From Balneola sp. (lineage in GTDB: Bacteria; Bacteroidota; Rhodothermia; Balneolales; Balneolaceae): a stretch of DNA of 64,000 bases. The notes under the pieces are model-generated. The model did not search any database, was not told the origin of the DNA, and saw only the letters and a program-made list of their open reading frames with translations. The stretch is from contig PBJO01000023.1 in the NCBI GenBank assembly GCA_002720745.1, positions 1 to 64,000 on the forward strand, in the 5' to 3' direction. The number at the start of each line of letters is the position of its first letter. Position 1 is the first letter of the stretch. Of this stretch, positions 18,894 through 26,717 are shown in pieces. Position numbers and translations under genes: made by a program.

Positions 18894-20255
18894 ATGCGCA
18901 AAACATTTCAATCTGTTATAATATTGAGTTTTACTTTGTTTTCATGCGACTTATTTCAAGGTCAAAATGAGACACAAAGTTCTGATAAAAGAGTAGCATC
19001 ATTAGATGAATATGAATACCTCAATTCTCACTCATCAGATTATATTTATGATCAGGACAAGCTTCATAAATTTGAAATTTTTATTGATTCAAATAATCTT
19101 GAAGAAATAAATAGTGACCCAGCGCTAGAGAAATATGTCAATGCTCATCTTGTATTTGAAAATAAAGTTGTTAAAGATGTGGGCATTAGATACAAGGGAT
19201 CAATTGGCGCATGGGTAGGTTGTTTATCAAATAATGATTGGACAAATCCAAGCGGGTATAAAACATGTCCAAAGTTGTCAATGAAAATAAAATTCAATTT
19301 CAATGAAGAAAAACAATTTTATGGATTAAAAAAACTTCAGTTACATTCACAAAACCTTGATCCTTCAAAGATGAGAGAAAGATTAGGTTACTATATGTAC
19401 AGAAATTTTGGAGTTGTTGCACCTCGATCTAACCATGCCCTAGTATATATAAATGATGTATTTAGTGGAGTTTATGCTAATACTGAAAATATTGACGGGC
19501 CTTTTACCAATAAGCATTTTGATGATATTGGCGGTAACCTATACAAAGAAGTTTGGCCAATTAAATCAAATGGCTCAAAACAGGAAGAAGTAAATTTCAA
19601 AAATGCACTAAAAACAAACGAAGAAGCATCAGACGTATCAAAGATATTAGCTTTTTCTGAAGCTCTATCTAAGTCAAATAATCTATCAATAAATGAGCTT
19701 ATAGATAGTTGGATAGATCAAGATGTTTTCTTAAAGACTTTGGTTGTTGACAGAAGGATAGCACATGACGATGGATTCTTACATTTTTATCACCAAGGAG
19801 GGGATTTATACGAAAGTCATAACTACTATTGGTATGAAAATGCCTCAAACAACAAAATACAACTAATCCCATGGGATCTTGATAATGCCTTTGAAAATCT
19901 TAATAAAAATATAAATCCTGTAACACCAATCAAGGATAAATGGTATGAAATAACAAATGATTGCAATGGTTTTCCATTTGGAACTTTTGGGCTCCTTCAA
20001 AAATCAGCCGCATGTGATAAAATTATTGGGGCTTTCATTCGGCATAAAGATTATTTCTATACCCTTGATAATGATTTTCAAAATGAATTCTTCAATAATG
20101 ACCATATTGTTTCATTATTAAATGAATGGGCAGATCAAATAAAAGATGCTGTTATTGATGCAAATTCATTATATGGGAGTGCTGAGCCTAGATATGAAGA
20201 ATGGATGTTGAATTTAAATTTTCTTATTGATTCGATAAGATTGTCAATCCAATAA
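18894..20255 (+). CDS. CotH-like kinase-fold lipoprotein
   Basis: 453 residues with lipoprotein signal MRKTFQSVIILSFTLFSC (C18). The body matches the CotH family: FEIFIDSNNLEEI, VGIRYKGSIGAW, the loop KMRERLGYYMYRNFGVVAPR, ALVYINDVFSGVYANTENID, and IQLIPWDLDNAFEN, which carries the Asp-x-Asp-type metal site. CotH proteins have an atypical protein-kinase fold first known from spore coats and are frequent as secreted proteins in non-sporulating bacteria. Here it is predicted to be anchored outside the inner membrane, beside glycan-degrading genes. Its target is unknown. It starts the AT-rich stretch. Confidence 0.85.
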   Translation: MRKTFQSVIILSFTLFSCDLFQGQNETQSSDKRVASLDEYEYLNSHSSDYIYDQDKLHKFEIFIDSNNLEEINSDPALEKYVNAHLVFENKVVKDVGIRYKGSIGAWVGCLSNNDWTNPSGYKTCPKLSMKIKFNFNEEKQFYGLKKLQLHSQNLDPSKMRERLGYYMYRNFGVVAPRSNHALVYINDVFSGVYANTENIDGPFTNKHFDDIGGNLYKEVWPIKSNGSKQEEVNFKNALKTNEEASDVSKILAFSEALSKSNNLSINELIDSWIDQDVFLKTLVVDRRIAHDDGFLHFYHQGGDLYESHNYYWYENASNNKIQLIPWDLDNAFENLNKNINPVTPIKDKWYEITNDCNGFPFGTFGLLQKSAACDKIIGAFIRHKDYFYTLDNDFQNEFFNNDHIVSLLNEWADQIKDAVIDANSLYGSAEPRYEEWMLNLNFLIDSIRLSIQ

Positions 20256-20309
20256 ATTCTGCAGATTACACTTCAAATTAATTATCTACCAAAGTAAAAT
20301 TGAAAATTT

Positions 20310-20854
20310 TTATCGTATTTCATTATCAACAATATTTAAATTAAAGAATATATCTACTGGAAAGCTCAGAGAGTCATTAAATGCTAAAGAGTAATTTTCA
20401 GGATTCTGATTCAAACCATCATTAATATTTTGAAAAGCCTCTCTATTTTAAACTGTTCATATTCTTCTTGTGTATATGCTCTCCGGTTAACTATCCAGAT
20501 AAAACCACCTTTCACATCTGAAGCAAGTTCTCCTTGATTATAAGCTTTTACAATTCTACCATCTCTTACACTCAAATAAACGGGTAAAGTATACTCAGTA
20601 ATACAATAGCACTCTCTTTGAAAGACATAATCAAAGTCATTTGGTTTGGTTCTATTCCATTTATTGACATTTGATCGAACTCTTTAATCTATAAATGTTT
20701 CAGTAGACTCCGATTCCTCATTATTATTTACAATGTTACACCTTACAATGAATAACAAAATGACCAATAAATAAGAGATTCTTTTCGAAATAAATTCTTC
20801 GTTAGATATTATTGGTGTACTAATATCATTCAAATCATTGTTGTATTCATTCAA
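20310..20854 (-). pseudogene. Decayed DUF6174-like lipoprotein
   Basis: A minus-strand reading interrupted twice. It opens (no ATG; a TTG at 20854 is possible) with SYLLVILLFIVRC, a lipoprotein-like signal. An in-frame TAA follows ETFID, then NKWNRTKPNDFDYVFQREC, YCITEYTLPVYLSVRDGRIV and YTQEEYEQFKIERLF. One base is then missing in CTTTTC, and the frame shifts to QNINDGLNQNPENYSLAF ... NLNIVDNEIR with a TAA at 20310. Trp...Asn...Tyr-x-(F/Y), Cys-x-Cys and V-V-G-V features, and the closing P-x-D-x-F-F-N strand, fit the DUF6174 family of small secreted proteins. One nonsense and one frameshift make it a pseudogene unless both are sequencing errors. Confidence 0.6.
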
Positions 20855-20917
20855 TTTAATTTCATTTAAAACTTATAATTCTTATTTTCAATTTTGAAGA
20901 ATTAAAATATATGAATT

Positions 20918-20989
20918 ATGAAAACCTGTGAATGTACTCGTTGTAATTGCAAAAGTGAATGCAAATGCAACAGTTGTGAATGTTGTTAG
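20918..20989 (+). CDS. Mini-metallothionein-like Cys-rich peptide (23 residues)
   Basis: A 23-codon gene, ATG at 20918 and TAG at 20987-20989. The product begins MKTCECTRCNC and ends SCECC. Nine of 23 residues are cysteine, at positions 4, 6, 9, 11, 15, 17, 20, 22 and 23, forming two copies of Cys-x-Cys-x-x-Cys-x-Cys separated by three residues. The spacers are Glu, Lys, Asn, Ser, Thr and Arg, with no hydrophobic residue after Met. This is the composition and spacing of metallothioneins; the closest analogue in size I know is the 25-residue copper metallothionein of Neurospora crassa. Known bacterial metallothioneins of the SmtA/BmtA type are about twice as long with different spacing. It lies between a decayed gene and the 3' end of the GH26 gene. 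Translation is not proven; the upstream GAAGAATTAAAA is a weak ribosome site at best. Confidence 0.6.
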   Translation: MKTCECTRCNCKSECKCNSCECC

Positions 20990-21003
20990 ATTATTAATCT
21001 AGA

Positions 21004-22071
21004 TTACCTATAACCAAGTTTATCGAAAAGATTTTCATCCGCATGAAGCAGGGTTTCAATATACCTTGCCCAATAGTTTTGGGCACTCTGAACTGAATTT
21101 TGGATCCTCGTATCTCCCCAAGTTGTTGTTGAATTATCAGCTTCCCAATCAACGTTTATATATGTAAACGCCTTTACTGCATCATTTTGATGGATAAATG
21201 TAAAAATATTGGAAAACCATGTGTTAGTTGGAATAACCCAATTTGGATCTCTGTTGTTTCCAGTTTTAATTGCTGCTGATTCAGCTATCATGATAGGTTT
21301 ATCATGATTATTTGCGAATTGCACAAAATAACCCATTGTTGAATTAATGTTTAAATTTCCCCATCCGGAACCAAAAATTGAGATTGCAAGCCAATCAACA
21401 TAGTCATCTCCGGGATACCACAATTCATGAGTCACATCTGTAGTTAGTTCCGGATAATATTCTGGATAATCTTCAGTTCCATAGTATGGGCTCACACCCC
21501 ATGAATGCCACACATATGCAACGTTATCTACATTCTGACTTCTCATCATATCCACAAAATGTGTATATGCTGCTTTATATTTGTTTGGTGGATAAGCATT
21601 ATGATGCCCATCAAATTCGTATCCAAACCTTATAAAGATTGGTCTATCCAAACTTTTACATGCTTCAGCTAGTACTACTATATTGTTGTCATATTTACCT
21701 TCAATGATTTCATCTAAATAATAACCTGGATTACCCCATCTCCTTTCACCAGTCCAAATAGCCAATTGAAGCATTGTATTAGGATAAGCTCTCATAAAAG
21801 TAATATATCTACTCATATCTTCTAATGGTTTACTCCCACTAAGGCTTGTATAAAATGCGAAACCAGCAGGTAATGGTGTACCCCTAACCTCACTCAAGTA
21901 ATCTCTCATATGTTGTTCATTAGCTTGACCCAATATGAATAAAGCTTCACCATCATCCGGTACAAATCCTGAGTTATTATTTTCTATTACATTTGTTGGC
22001 GTTTCTTTACACGAAAATAAAAACAGAGTAAGTAGCACAGACAAGTAGAGTAAAAGTGAGTTTGGCTTCAT
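21004..22071 (-). CDS. GH26 glycosidase-like lipoprotein
   Basis: 355 residues with lipoprotein signal ending LFLFSC (C21). The (beta/alpha)8 domain has the GH26 signatures: PIFIRFGYEFDGHHNAYPP with acid/base E152, YVWHSWGVSPYY, and MIAESAA with nucleophile E264, plus the WYPGDDYVDWLAISIFG strand. GH26 contains beta-mannanases, beta-1,3-xylanases and lichenases; I cannot choose by eye. It is anchored to a membrane by its lipid rather than T9SS-secreted. It is a single gene on the minus strand, with the mini-metallothionein convergent at its 3' end and a small membrane protein pair divergent at its 5' end. Confidence 0.85.
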   Translation of the reverse strand: MKPNSLLLYLSVLLTLFLFSCKETPTNVIENNNSGFVPDDGEALFILGQANEQHMRDYLSEVRGTPLPAGFAFYTSLSGSKPLEDMSRYITFMRAYPNTMLQLAIWTGERRWGNPGYYLDEIIEGKYDNNIVVLAEACKSLDRPIFIRFGYEFDGHHNAYPPNKYKAAYTHFVDMMRSQNVDNVAYVWHSWGVSPYYGTEDYPEYYPELTTDVTHELWYPGDDYVDWLAISIFGSGWGNLNINSTMGYFVQFANNHDKPIMIAESAAIKTGNNRDPNWVIPTNTWFSNIFTFIHQNDAVKAFTYINVDWEADNSTTTWGDTRIQNSVQSAQNYWARYIETLLHADENLFDKLGYR

Positions 22072-22180
22072 AAAGAAATATTATATGCTTATTTTATCAA
22101 AATCATTCCATTAAACTTATGATTATTGGAAGTTCTTAATAATATTTTCATTTAAAATAATCATTAATTCATTTTAAAAT

Positions 22181-22360
22181 ATGGTAAAAGGTATAGTTGT
22201 TCTTTTGGTTGGAGTCCTAGTATGCATAATTGGTATACAAGATTATATTCAAGCAGTAGATGAGCCGGCAAGAATGCTAAGCACTGCTCTTTCATTATCT
22301 GGTTTTATTCTGTTTGTAGCTGGTATTTATAAAATTATTAGATCCCAAAAAAATGAATAA
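22181..22360 (+). CDS. Small membrane protein A (59 residues)
   Basis: ATG at 22181, TAA at 22358-22360. It has two hydrophobic segments (KGIVVLLVGVLVCIIGI and ALSLSGFILFVAGIY) joined by a polar loop QDYIQAVDEPARM, and a basic end KIIRSQKNE. No family is recognised. The ATG of the next small gene lies inside its end (ATGAATAA, 8-base overlap), so the two are very likely co-translated. Confidence 0.6.
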   Translation: MVKGIVVLLVGVLVCIIGIQDYIQAVDEPARMLSTALSLSGFILFVAGIYKIIRSQKNE

Positions 22361-22541
22361 GGGATATACATATGTCATCACTGGGATTATTTGTGCACTT
22401 ATTTCAATAATATCAACAAGTTCAACAATAAGTAATATGATGCCTTTTTACGTTCAGATTCAGATTATTCTAAAAGGCATTCTTTATGTAGGAGCCGCAG
22501 TTACAGGTTATGGAATATATATTTTGATAACTGCAAAATGA
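22353..22541 (+). CDS. Small membrane protein B (62 residues)
   Basis: Two hydrophobic segments (about 5-24 and 33-60) with a short loop MMPFYVQIQ. It is similar in size and layout to the protein encoded just before it and overlaps that gene by 8 bases, suggesting a two-subunit membrane unit or a duplication. No family is recognised. Its last codons form the left arm of a long perfect hairpin (22514-22565). Confidence 0.6.
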   Translation: MNKGYTYVITGIICALISIISTSSTISNMMPFYVQIQIILKGILYVGAAVTGYGIYILITAK

Positions 22542-22565
22542 TTGTCAGTTATCAAAATATATATT
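22514..22565. terminator. Perfect 20-bp hairpin, bidirectional terminator
   Basis: The left arm (22514-22533, beginning AATATATATTTTGAT) and the right arm (22546-22565) are exact reverse complements over 20 bases with a 12-base loop. It sits between the plus-strand small membrane gene, whose 3' end it includes, and the minus-strand SDR gene ending at 22577. Position between convergent genes suggests a terminator for both. Confidence 0.65.
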
Positions 22566-22576
22566 GATCTAATGAT

Positions 22577-23341
22577 TTAGATACCTTTTATCCAACCACC
22601 ATCAATAGGCAATGATACTCCAGTGATGTAGCTTGCTTTTTCACTTGCTAAAAAAACAACTGCTGCTGCAAACTCATTAGGTAGCCCAACTCTTTTCAAT
22701 GGTACATTAACTGAAATATTCTCTAACGAAGTTCCTCTCTGTCTAATAAGAGTTTCCAAACGATCTGTTAGTGTATAACCCGGTAATACATTATTAACTG
22801 TAATATTGTATTTACCCAATTCAATAGATAGAGTTTTTACTAGTCCAAGTAAAGCAGATCGAACTGAATTTGATAAAATTAATCCTTCAACTGGTTGTTT
22901 TACTGCCTGCGAAGTTATGGTAATTATTCTGCCCCATTTTTGTTCTTTCATGTCCGGCAAAACACCTCTAATCATACTAACTGTGCTTTCAACTAACAAA
23001 CTATACGCATCACGCCAATCTTCATTATCATGATCATCAAAACTACCTGGCTTCGGTCCACCTGAGTTTGTCACTAAAACATCAATAGATTTAATCTTTG
23101 ATTTAGAATAAGATAAAATATGATTTCTATCATTTTGTGAAGTGATATCACCTTGAACATAGAAACATTCCCTTCCGGACTCAGACGTTATCCCATCTGA
23201 TGTATTTTTTAAAGCTTCATCATCTCTACCACAAATTACCACATTACAGCCTTCATTAGCCAATTCAGCTGCAACAGCTTTACCTAATCCCTTACTCGAT
23301 GCCATCACTAAAGCACCCTTATTTAATAACCCAAAATCCAT
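22577..23341 (-). CDS. SDR-family oxidoreductase with altered active site
   Basis: 254 residues of the classical short-chain dehydrogenase/reductase fold: cofactor loop ASSKGLG (14-20), TNSGGPK (91-97), catalytic-type Ser in ITITSQ (S144), and C-terminal FLASEKASYITGVSLPIDGG. The usual YxxxK is replaced by S157-N-S-V-R161, a variant seen in a subgroup of SDR proteins annotated as 3-oxoacyl reductase-like. It could be a non-catalytic or differently acting member. It is the third gene of an operon (TIP30-like protein, cupin, SDR), two bases after the cupin stop codon. Cytosolic; the substrate is unknown. Confidence 0.85.
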   Translation of the reverse strand: MDFGLLNKGALVMASSKGLGKAVAAELANEGCNVVICGRDDEALKNTSDGITSESGRECFYVQGDITSQNDRNHILSYSKSKIKSIDVLVTNSGGPKPGSFDDHDNEDWRDAYSLLVESTVSMIRGVLPDMKEQKWGRIITITSQAVKQPVEGLILSNSVRSALLGLVKTLSIELGKYNITVNNVLPGYTLTDRLETLIRQRGTSLENISVNVPLKRVGLPNEFAAAVVFLASEKASYITGVSLPIDGGWIKGI

Positions 23342-23343
23342 GC

Positions 23344-23709
23344 TTATTGTTTTAGGTAATCGTCTGTCCCATTTAGCCAGTCTTCTCTAGGTGGAGCCCA
23401 AGTATCTGTTTCTTGAACATCACCAATCATCAAAGCTTTGTGGGGTACACCTCCTGGTATAATAATAAAATCTCCTTCATTGACATCTATAGGATCTGAT
23501 TCTTCACTATTAAGCCAAAATCTAATTGTCCCTTTATTTACTTGAGTAATTTGTTCATTTATATGTGAATGCATAGGAACTATAAATCCATCATTAAACC
23601 TCATCTTTACAATCATAAGTTTTTCCCCATGAATAATTTTACGCTTCATTTGGGAATTAACCTCTTCTTCATTAACTGATTCCCAGCTGTTTTTAATGAT
23701 TTTTTTCAT
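23344..23709 (-). CDS. Cupin-domain protein
   Basis: 121 residues, single small beta-barrel. Metal ligands are visible in VPMHSHINEQITQV (two His and a Gln/Glu position) and in the second motif IIIPGGVPHKALMIG (His). It is cytosolic. Cupins of this type often bind sugars or act as small-molecule sensors or isomerases; the function is not determined. It lies between the TIP30-like gene (39 bases upstream) and the SDR gene (2 bases downstream) and so probably works in the same pathway. A second, unrelated cupin is at 26343-26714. Confidence 0.8.
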   Translation of the reverse strand: MKKIIKNSWESVNEEEVNSQMKRKIIHGEKLMIVKMRFNDGFIVPMHSHINEQITQVNKGTIRFWLNSEESDPIDVNEGDFIIIPGGVPHKALMIGDVQETDTWAPPREDWLNGTDDYLKQ

Positions 23710-23748
23710 GGTCGTAAGGTTTGAAACTAATTTTAAGTCAAAGGATGT

Positions 23749-24396
23749 TTAATATCTTAGGATATCAATATTTTCTAATACTTCCTTCTCGTGTCCATTA
23801 ATGCCTACTTCGAATATTGTATTTGCTAGACGAGTGGATTTAACAGTCTTATTAGGTAATAATTTACTTACAATAGGATAAATCAATCTAAAAAAAGAAT
23901 AGGCTATATTTGGCTCCTTTCTCTTATTAACTGGATAAATATATGCTGGTCTAAAACTATGAAATGATTTAAAGCCTAATGCTGAAATTTTATTCTCGAT
24001 CATACCCTTGTACTTAGCAAATAAAACCTGAGATTCTTCAGTTCTATCAGCTCCTTGCCCACTAAGCAAACAGAATCTGCAATTTGGTGATTTACTAATC
24101 AACACTTCTGCTAATTCTAAAGGAAAATCTAGTGTCAATTTAATAAACATTTCTTCGTTAACTGAGCCAGTATATACACCAAGACAATAATATACAATAT
24201 CAATATCACTGAGATATTCTTCCACTTCTTTATAATCCCATTTGCTACCCATAAATAACTCGGTAAGCTTTTCGCTATTTCTTTCACTACCTCTCCTGGT
24301 CAAGGATATGATACTTGTTATCTTTTCAGAAGCAATACAAAGGTCTGTTATTGCGCCGCCAATCATCCCTGTGGAACCAGTAATTAATACTTTCAT
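23749..24396 (-). CDS. NAD(P)-binding TIP30/HTATIP2-like protein
   Basis: 215 residues of the atypical SDR group. It opens with the nucleotide loop MKVLITGSTGMIGGAI, continues with the strand IDIVYYCLGVY, and has LLSGQGADR and the FAKYKGMIENKI helix carrying the Y-x-x-x-K pair. FHSFRPAYIYP matches the TIP30-like subfamily of uncharacterised bacterial oxidoreductases. First gene of the operon with the cupin and SDR. A dyad at 24431-24451 lies upstream. Confidence 0.8.
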   Translation of the reverse strand: MKVLITGSTGMIGGAITDLCIASEKITSIISLTRRGSERNSEKLTELFMGSKWDYKEVEEYLSDIDIVYYCLGVYTGSVNEEMFIKLTLDFPLELAEVLISKSPNCRFCLLSGQGADRTEESQVLFAKYKGMIENKISALGFKSFHSFRPAYIYPVNKRKEPNIAYSFFRLIYPIVSKLLPNKTVKSTRLANTIFEVGINGHEKEVLENIDILRY

Positions 24397-24430
24397 AAAT
24401 GAATTAGGTTATTGAATCTAGGTTCAAATA

Positions 24431-24451
24431 TAATTATCACTTGGATAATTA
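24431..24451. promoter_or_regulatory. Dyad upstream of TIP30-like operon
   Basis: TAATTATC (24431-24438) and GATAATTA (24444-24451) pair around ACTTG, 35 bases before the TIP30-like start codon and 48 bases after the GH16 stop. It may be an operator for the operon or a weak terminator of GH16. A/T-only arms reduce the weight of this call. Confidence 0.3.
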
Positions 24452-24498
24452 CATAATTATATTGTTATTATTGAACTTATACACATATGACTTATATC

Positions 24499-26280
24499 TT
24501 ACTTTATCAAAATCATTTTCTTTGACTCCGAATAATTTGGAGTTGATATTTTATAAATATAGACACCGCTTGGGAGTCCAAATGCATCAAATCTTATCTT
24601 ATAAAAACCCGCATGTTGATGAAAATTAACTAACTCAGATATTCTTTGTCCTAGAGCATTATAGATTTCAATTTTGATATCAGTTGAATTAGATAAATTA
24701 TATGAGATAATAGTCATAGGATTGAACGGATTTGGATAATTATCATACAATTGAAAGTTTTGAACTGAGTATAATTCCATATTTTCAATATTTAGTCCTG
24801 GTGAACCATCGTAATATATATCATCCAAAGCAAACTCAATATTAGCTCCATTCACTTCTAAAATAACAAACTCATAAGAGAGCATCCTCATATCAATATA
24901 TTGACCTCTTAAAACCCCAATTGGTATAGATACCTGACCCCATTCTCCGTCTCTAGTAAGACCAAATTTTGTTTGATTTTCTGGAAACTCCACATAATTC
25001 TGATTACCCCACGCATCAATCACACCAATTTGAAAAGCAATATTTGCTGGAATTTTAATTCGAAAGTTCAAATGATCAGCCTCAGATAAATTAATAGGCT
25101 GTTCTGACATGATTCCAGCTCCAAACCAGCCTTTTCCATTACTTTTCCAAGAAAGGACTCCTTCACCTTCATAAGGACGAATATCACTTTCAATTAGAGT
25201 TTCTTCCCAAACATATATAAAAGCCTCTTCATCTATTAAAATGTGTTCCGTAACATATGTTGAGTCAGTAAATAAACCATAATTTAATTTCACATTAGTT
25301 GGCGGACCTATATGAACTGAACCTTGATTATTCCACTTATATACTTTTACATAATCTACTAGCATTTCAGCCGGCATTGGCATACTAACGTTTTCTCCAG
25401 AACCCCTATCACCTAAATTGTATGCATCCGTTAATGTTCCTCCAATTGCAAAATTAATTATAAAATAAAATGGCTTTAAAAATTCATCCGATTCCTCGCT
25501 TAAATCAAATGCTGTTGTAAATAGATCTATCTCATTATTAACATCTCTATCTTCATCAATAACGGTAAATCTGATAGATGTACTGTCCCAGTACATTCTA
25601 TATATCAAGAAACGATCGTTCAGAGGATTATCCATATTGAAGTAAGGTCTAGCATATGAGCCGTCCCAAGCTAGACTAGCCGCGCCATTTGGATTACCAG
25701 GTACTATTGCGCTTTCAGTGAAAAATATTGCATTGGCACCAGTCATATTATTCTCAGTGGAATTATTTTGATCATTGCCTCCATTGTATGAATCTCTATC
25801 ATCCCTTGAAGCCTGAGTATGCCCCATTTCCATTAAATCCAATTCACCTTTATGAGGCCATTCAAAGTTAGAAGTACCCAGTAACCAAAAAGCTGGCCAA
25901 CCTCCTGTTTCTAAATTAGGAACTCTAATTCTAGTTTCTACCATCCCATAATGAATAGTTACTTTGGACTTTGAATTAATCTTACCCGACGTAAAATCTA
26001 ATGGATTACCCCATTTATCAACGATTGATGACCCAGATTCATTTTTTGCAGTTATTTTTACTGCATTATTGCCGGTTTCTCCAAGTATTTCAGTAATTGA
26101 AACATTCTGAGAGGAATAAAACTGTAATTCCCCATTTCCCCAGCCCCAATTTCTATTACCAGTGTCTATAATCCAGTTTTCAAGACTATTAAAATTTTCT
26201 TCCCATATGAGTTTTCCGATTTGAGCAGAGACCGGACCAGAAATTAATACAGAGATTATTGCCAGTAATAATATTTTCAT
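24499..26280 (-). CDS. Secreted GH16 laminarinase-like enzyme with CBM and T9SS tail
   Basis: I choose the ATG at 26280, which gives the clean signal MKILLLAIISVLISGPVSAQ; a longer frame starts at 26319. Of 593 residues, about 25-330 are a GH16 jelly roll with the catalytic motif E146-L-D148-L-M-E151 (GELDLMEMG; nucleophile E146, acid/base E151) and KPFYFIINFAIGG. About 345-500 is a CBM11-like sandwich (LSWKSNGKGWFGAG, DDIYYDGSP), and about 510-593 is a T9SS domain (LYDNYPNPFNP ... ESKKMILIK). The ExDxxE motif with the preceding PAFWLLGTS fits the laminarinase (beta-1,3-glucanase) branch. It acts outside the cell on glucans such as laminarin; specificity is inferred. Confidence 0.9.
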   Translation of the reverse strand: MKILLLAIISVLISGPVSAQIGKLIWEENFNSLENWIIDTGNRNWGWGNGELQFYSSQNVSITEILGETGNNAVKITAKNESGSSIVDKWGNPLDFTSGKINSKSKVTIHYGMVETRIRVPNLETGGWPAFWLLGTSNFEWPHKGELDLMEMGHTQASRDDRDSYNGGNDQNNSTENNMTGANAIFFTESAIVPGNPNGAASLAWDGSYARPYFNMDNPLNDRFLIYRMYWDSTSIRFTVIDEDRDVNNEIDLFTTAFDLSEESDEFLKPFYFIINFAIGGTLTDAYNLGDRGSGENVSMPMPAEMLVDYVKVYKWNNQGSVHIGPPTNVKLNYGLFTDSTYVTEHILIDEEAFIYVWEETLIESDIRPYEGEGVLSWKSNGKGWFGAGIMSEQPINLSEADHLNFRIKIPANIAFQIGVIDAWGNQNYVEFPENQTKFGLTRDGEWGQVSIPIGVLRGQYIDMRMLSYEFVILEVNGANIEFALDDIYYDGSPGLNIENMELYSVQNFQLYDNYPNPFNPMTIISYNLSNSTDIKIEIYNALGQRISELVNFHQHAGFYKIRFDAFGLPSGVYIYKISTPNYSESKKMILIK

Positions 26281-26342
26281 TTTGCAACCATCAAAGTTTT
26301 TTAGATTATATGTACACAAATTACCAATTTAATGTTAGAATC

Positions 26343-26714
26343 ATGGTGCACGAAAATAAAAATGTTGTAAACTTTAATGAGAAATTAGAGCTTATTGAAT
26401 CTTACTGGTCACCTAAAATTGTTGCATCATTAAATGATTACCATTTCAAGCTAGTGAAAGTAAAAGGTGATTTTATTTGGCATGATCATCAAACTACTGA
26501 CGAAGCTTTTATAGTCCTATCTGGAGAATTAAGAATAGACTACAGAGACCATTCGATAATTCTAAAAGAAGGAGAAATGCATATAGTAAAAAAAGGAATT
26601 GAACATAAGCCATATGCTGATGATGAATGTTCAATTTTACTTATTGAACCCAATGATACAATAAACACTGGTGCAATCATTGATCTTAAGACTGCTAAAG
26701 CTGAATGGATTTAA
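26343..26714 (+). CDS. Small cupin-domain protein
   Basis: The ATG at 26343 (MVHENKNVVNFNEKLELI) is chosen over longer frames that run back into the divergent GH16 start. About 123 residues, one cupin barrel: FIWHDHQTTDEAFIVLSGEL holds the first metal motif (His-x-His ... Glu) and MHIVKKGIEHKPYADDEC the second (His). It is the common mannose-6-phosphate-isomerase-like small cupin. It is cytosolic. It is divergent from GH16 and convergent with the esterase gene, whose stop is only 3 bases away. Role unknown. Confidence 0.82.
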   Translation: MVHENKNVVNFNEKLELIESYWSPKIVASLNDYHFKLVKVKGDFIWHDHQTTDEAFIVLSGELRIDYRDHSIILKEGEMHIVKKGIEHKPYADDECSILLIEPNDTINTGAIIDLKTAKAEWI

Positions 26715-26717
26715 ATA

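Noticed and set aside
20918-20989. Mini-metallothionein as a methanobactin or other RiPP precursor
   Set aside because: There is no leader region, no modification gene nearby, and the nine-Cys pattern matches metallothionein spacing instead.
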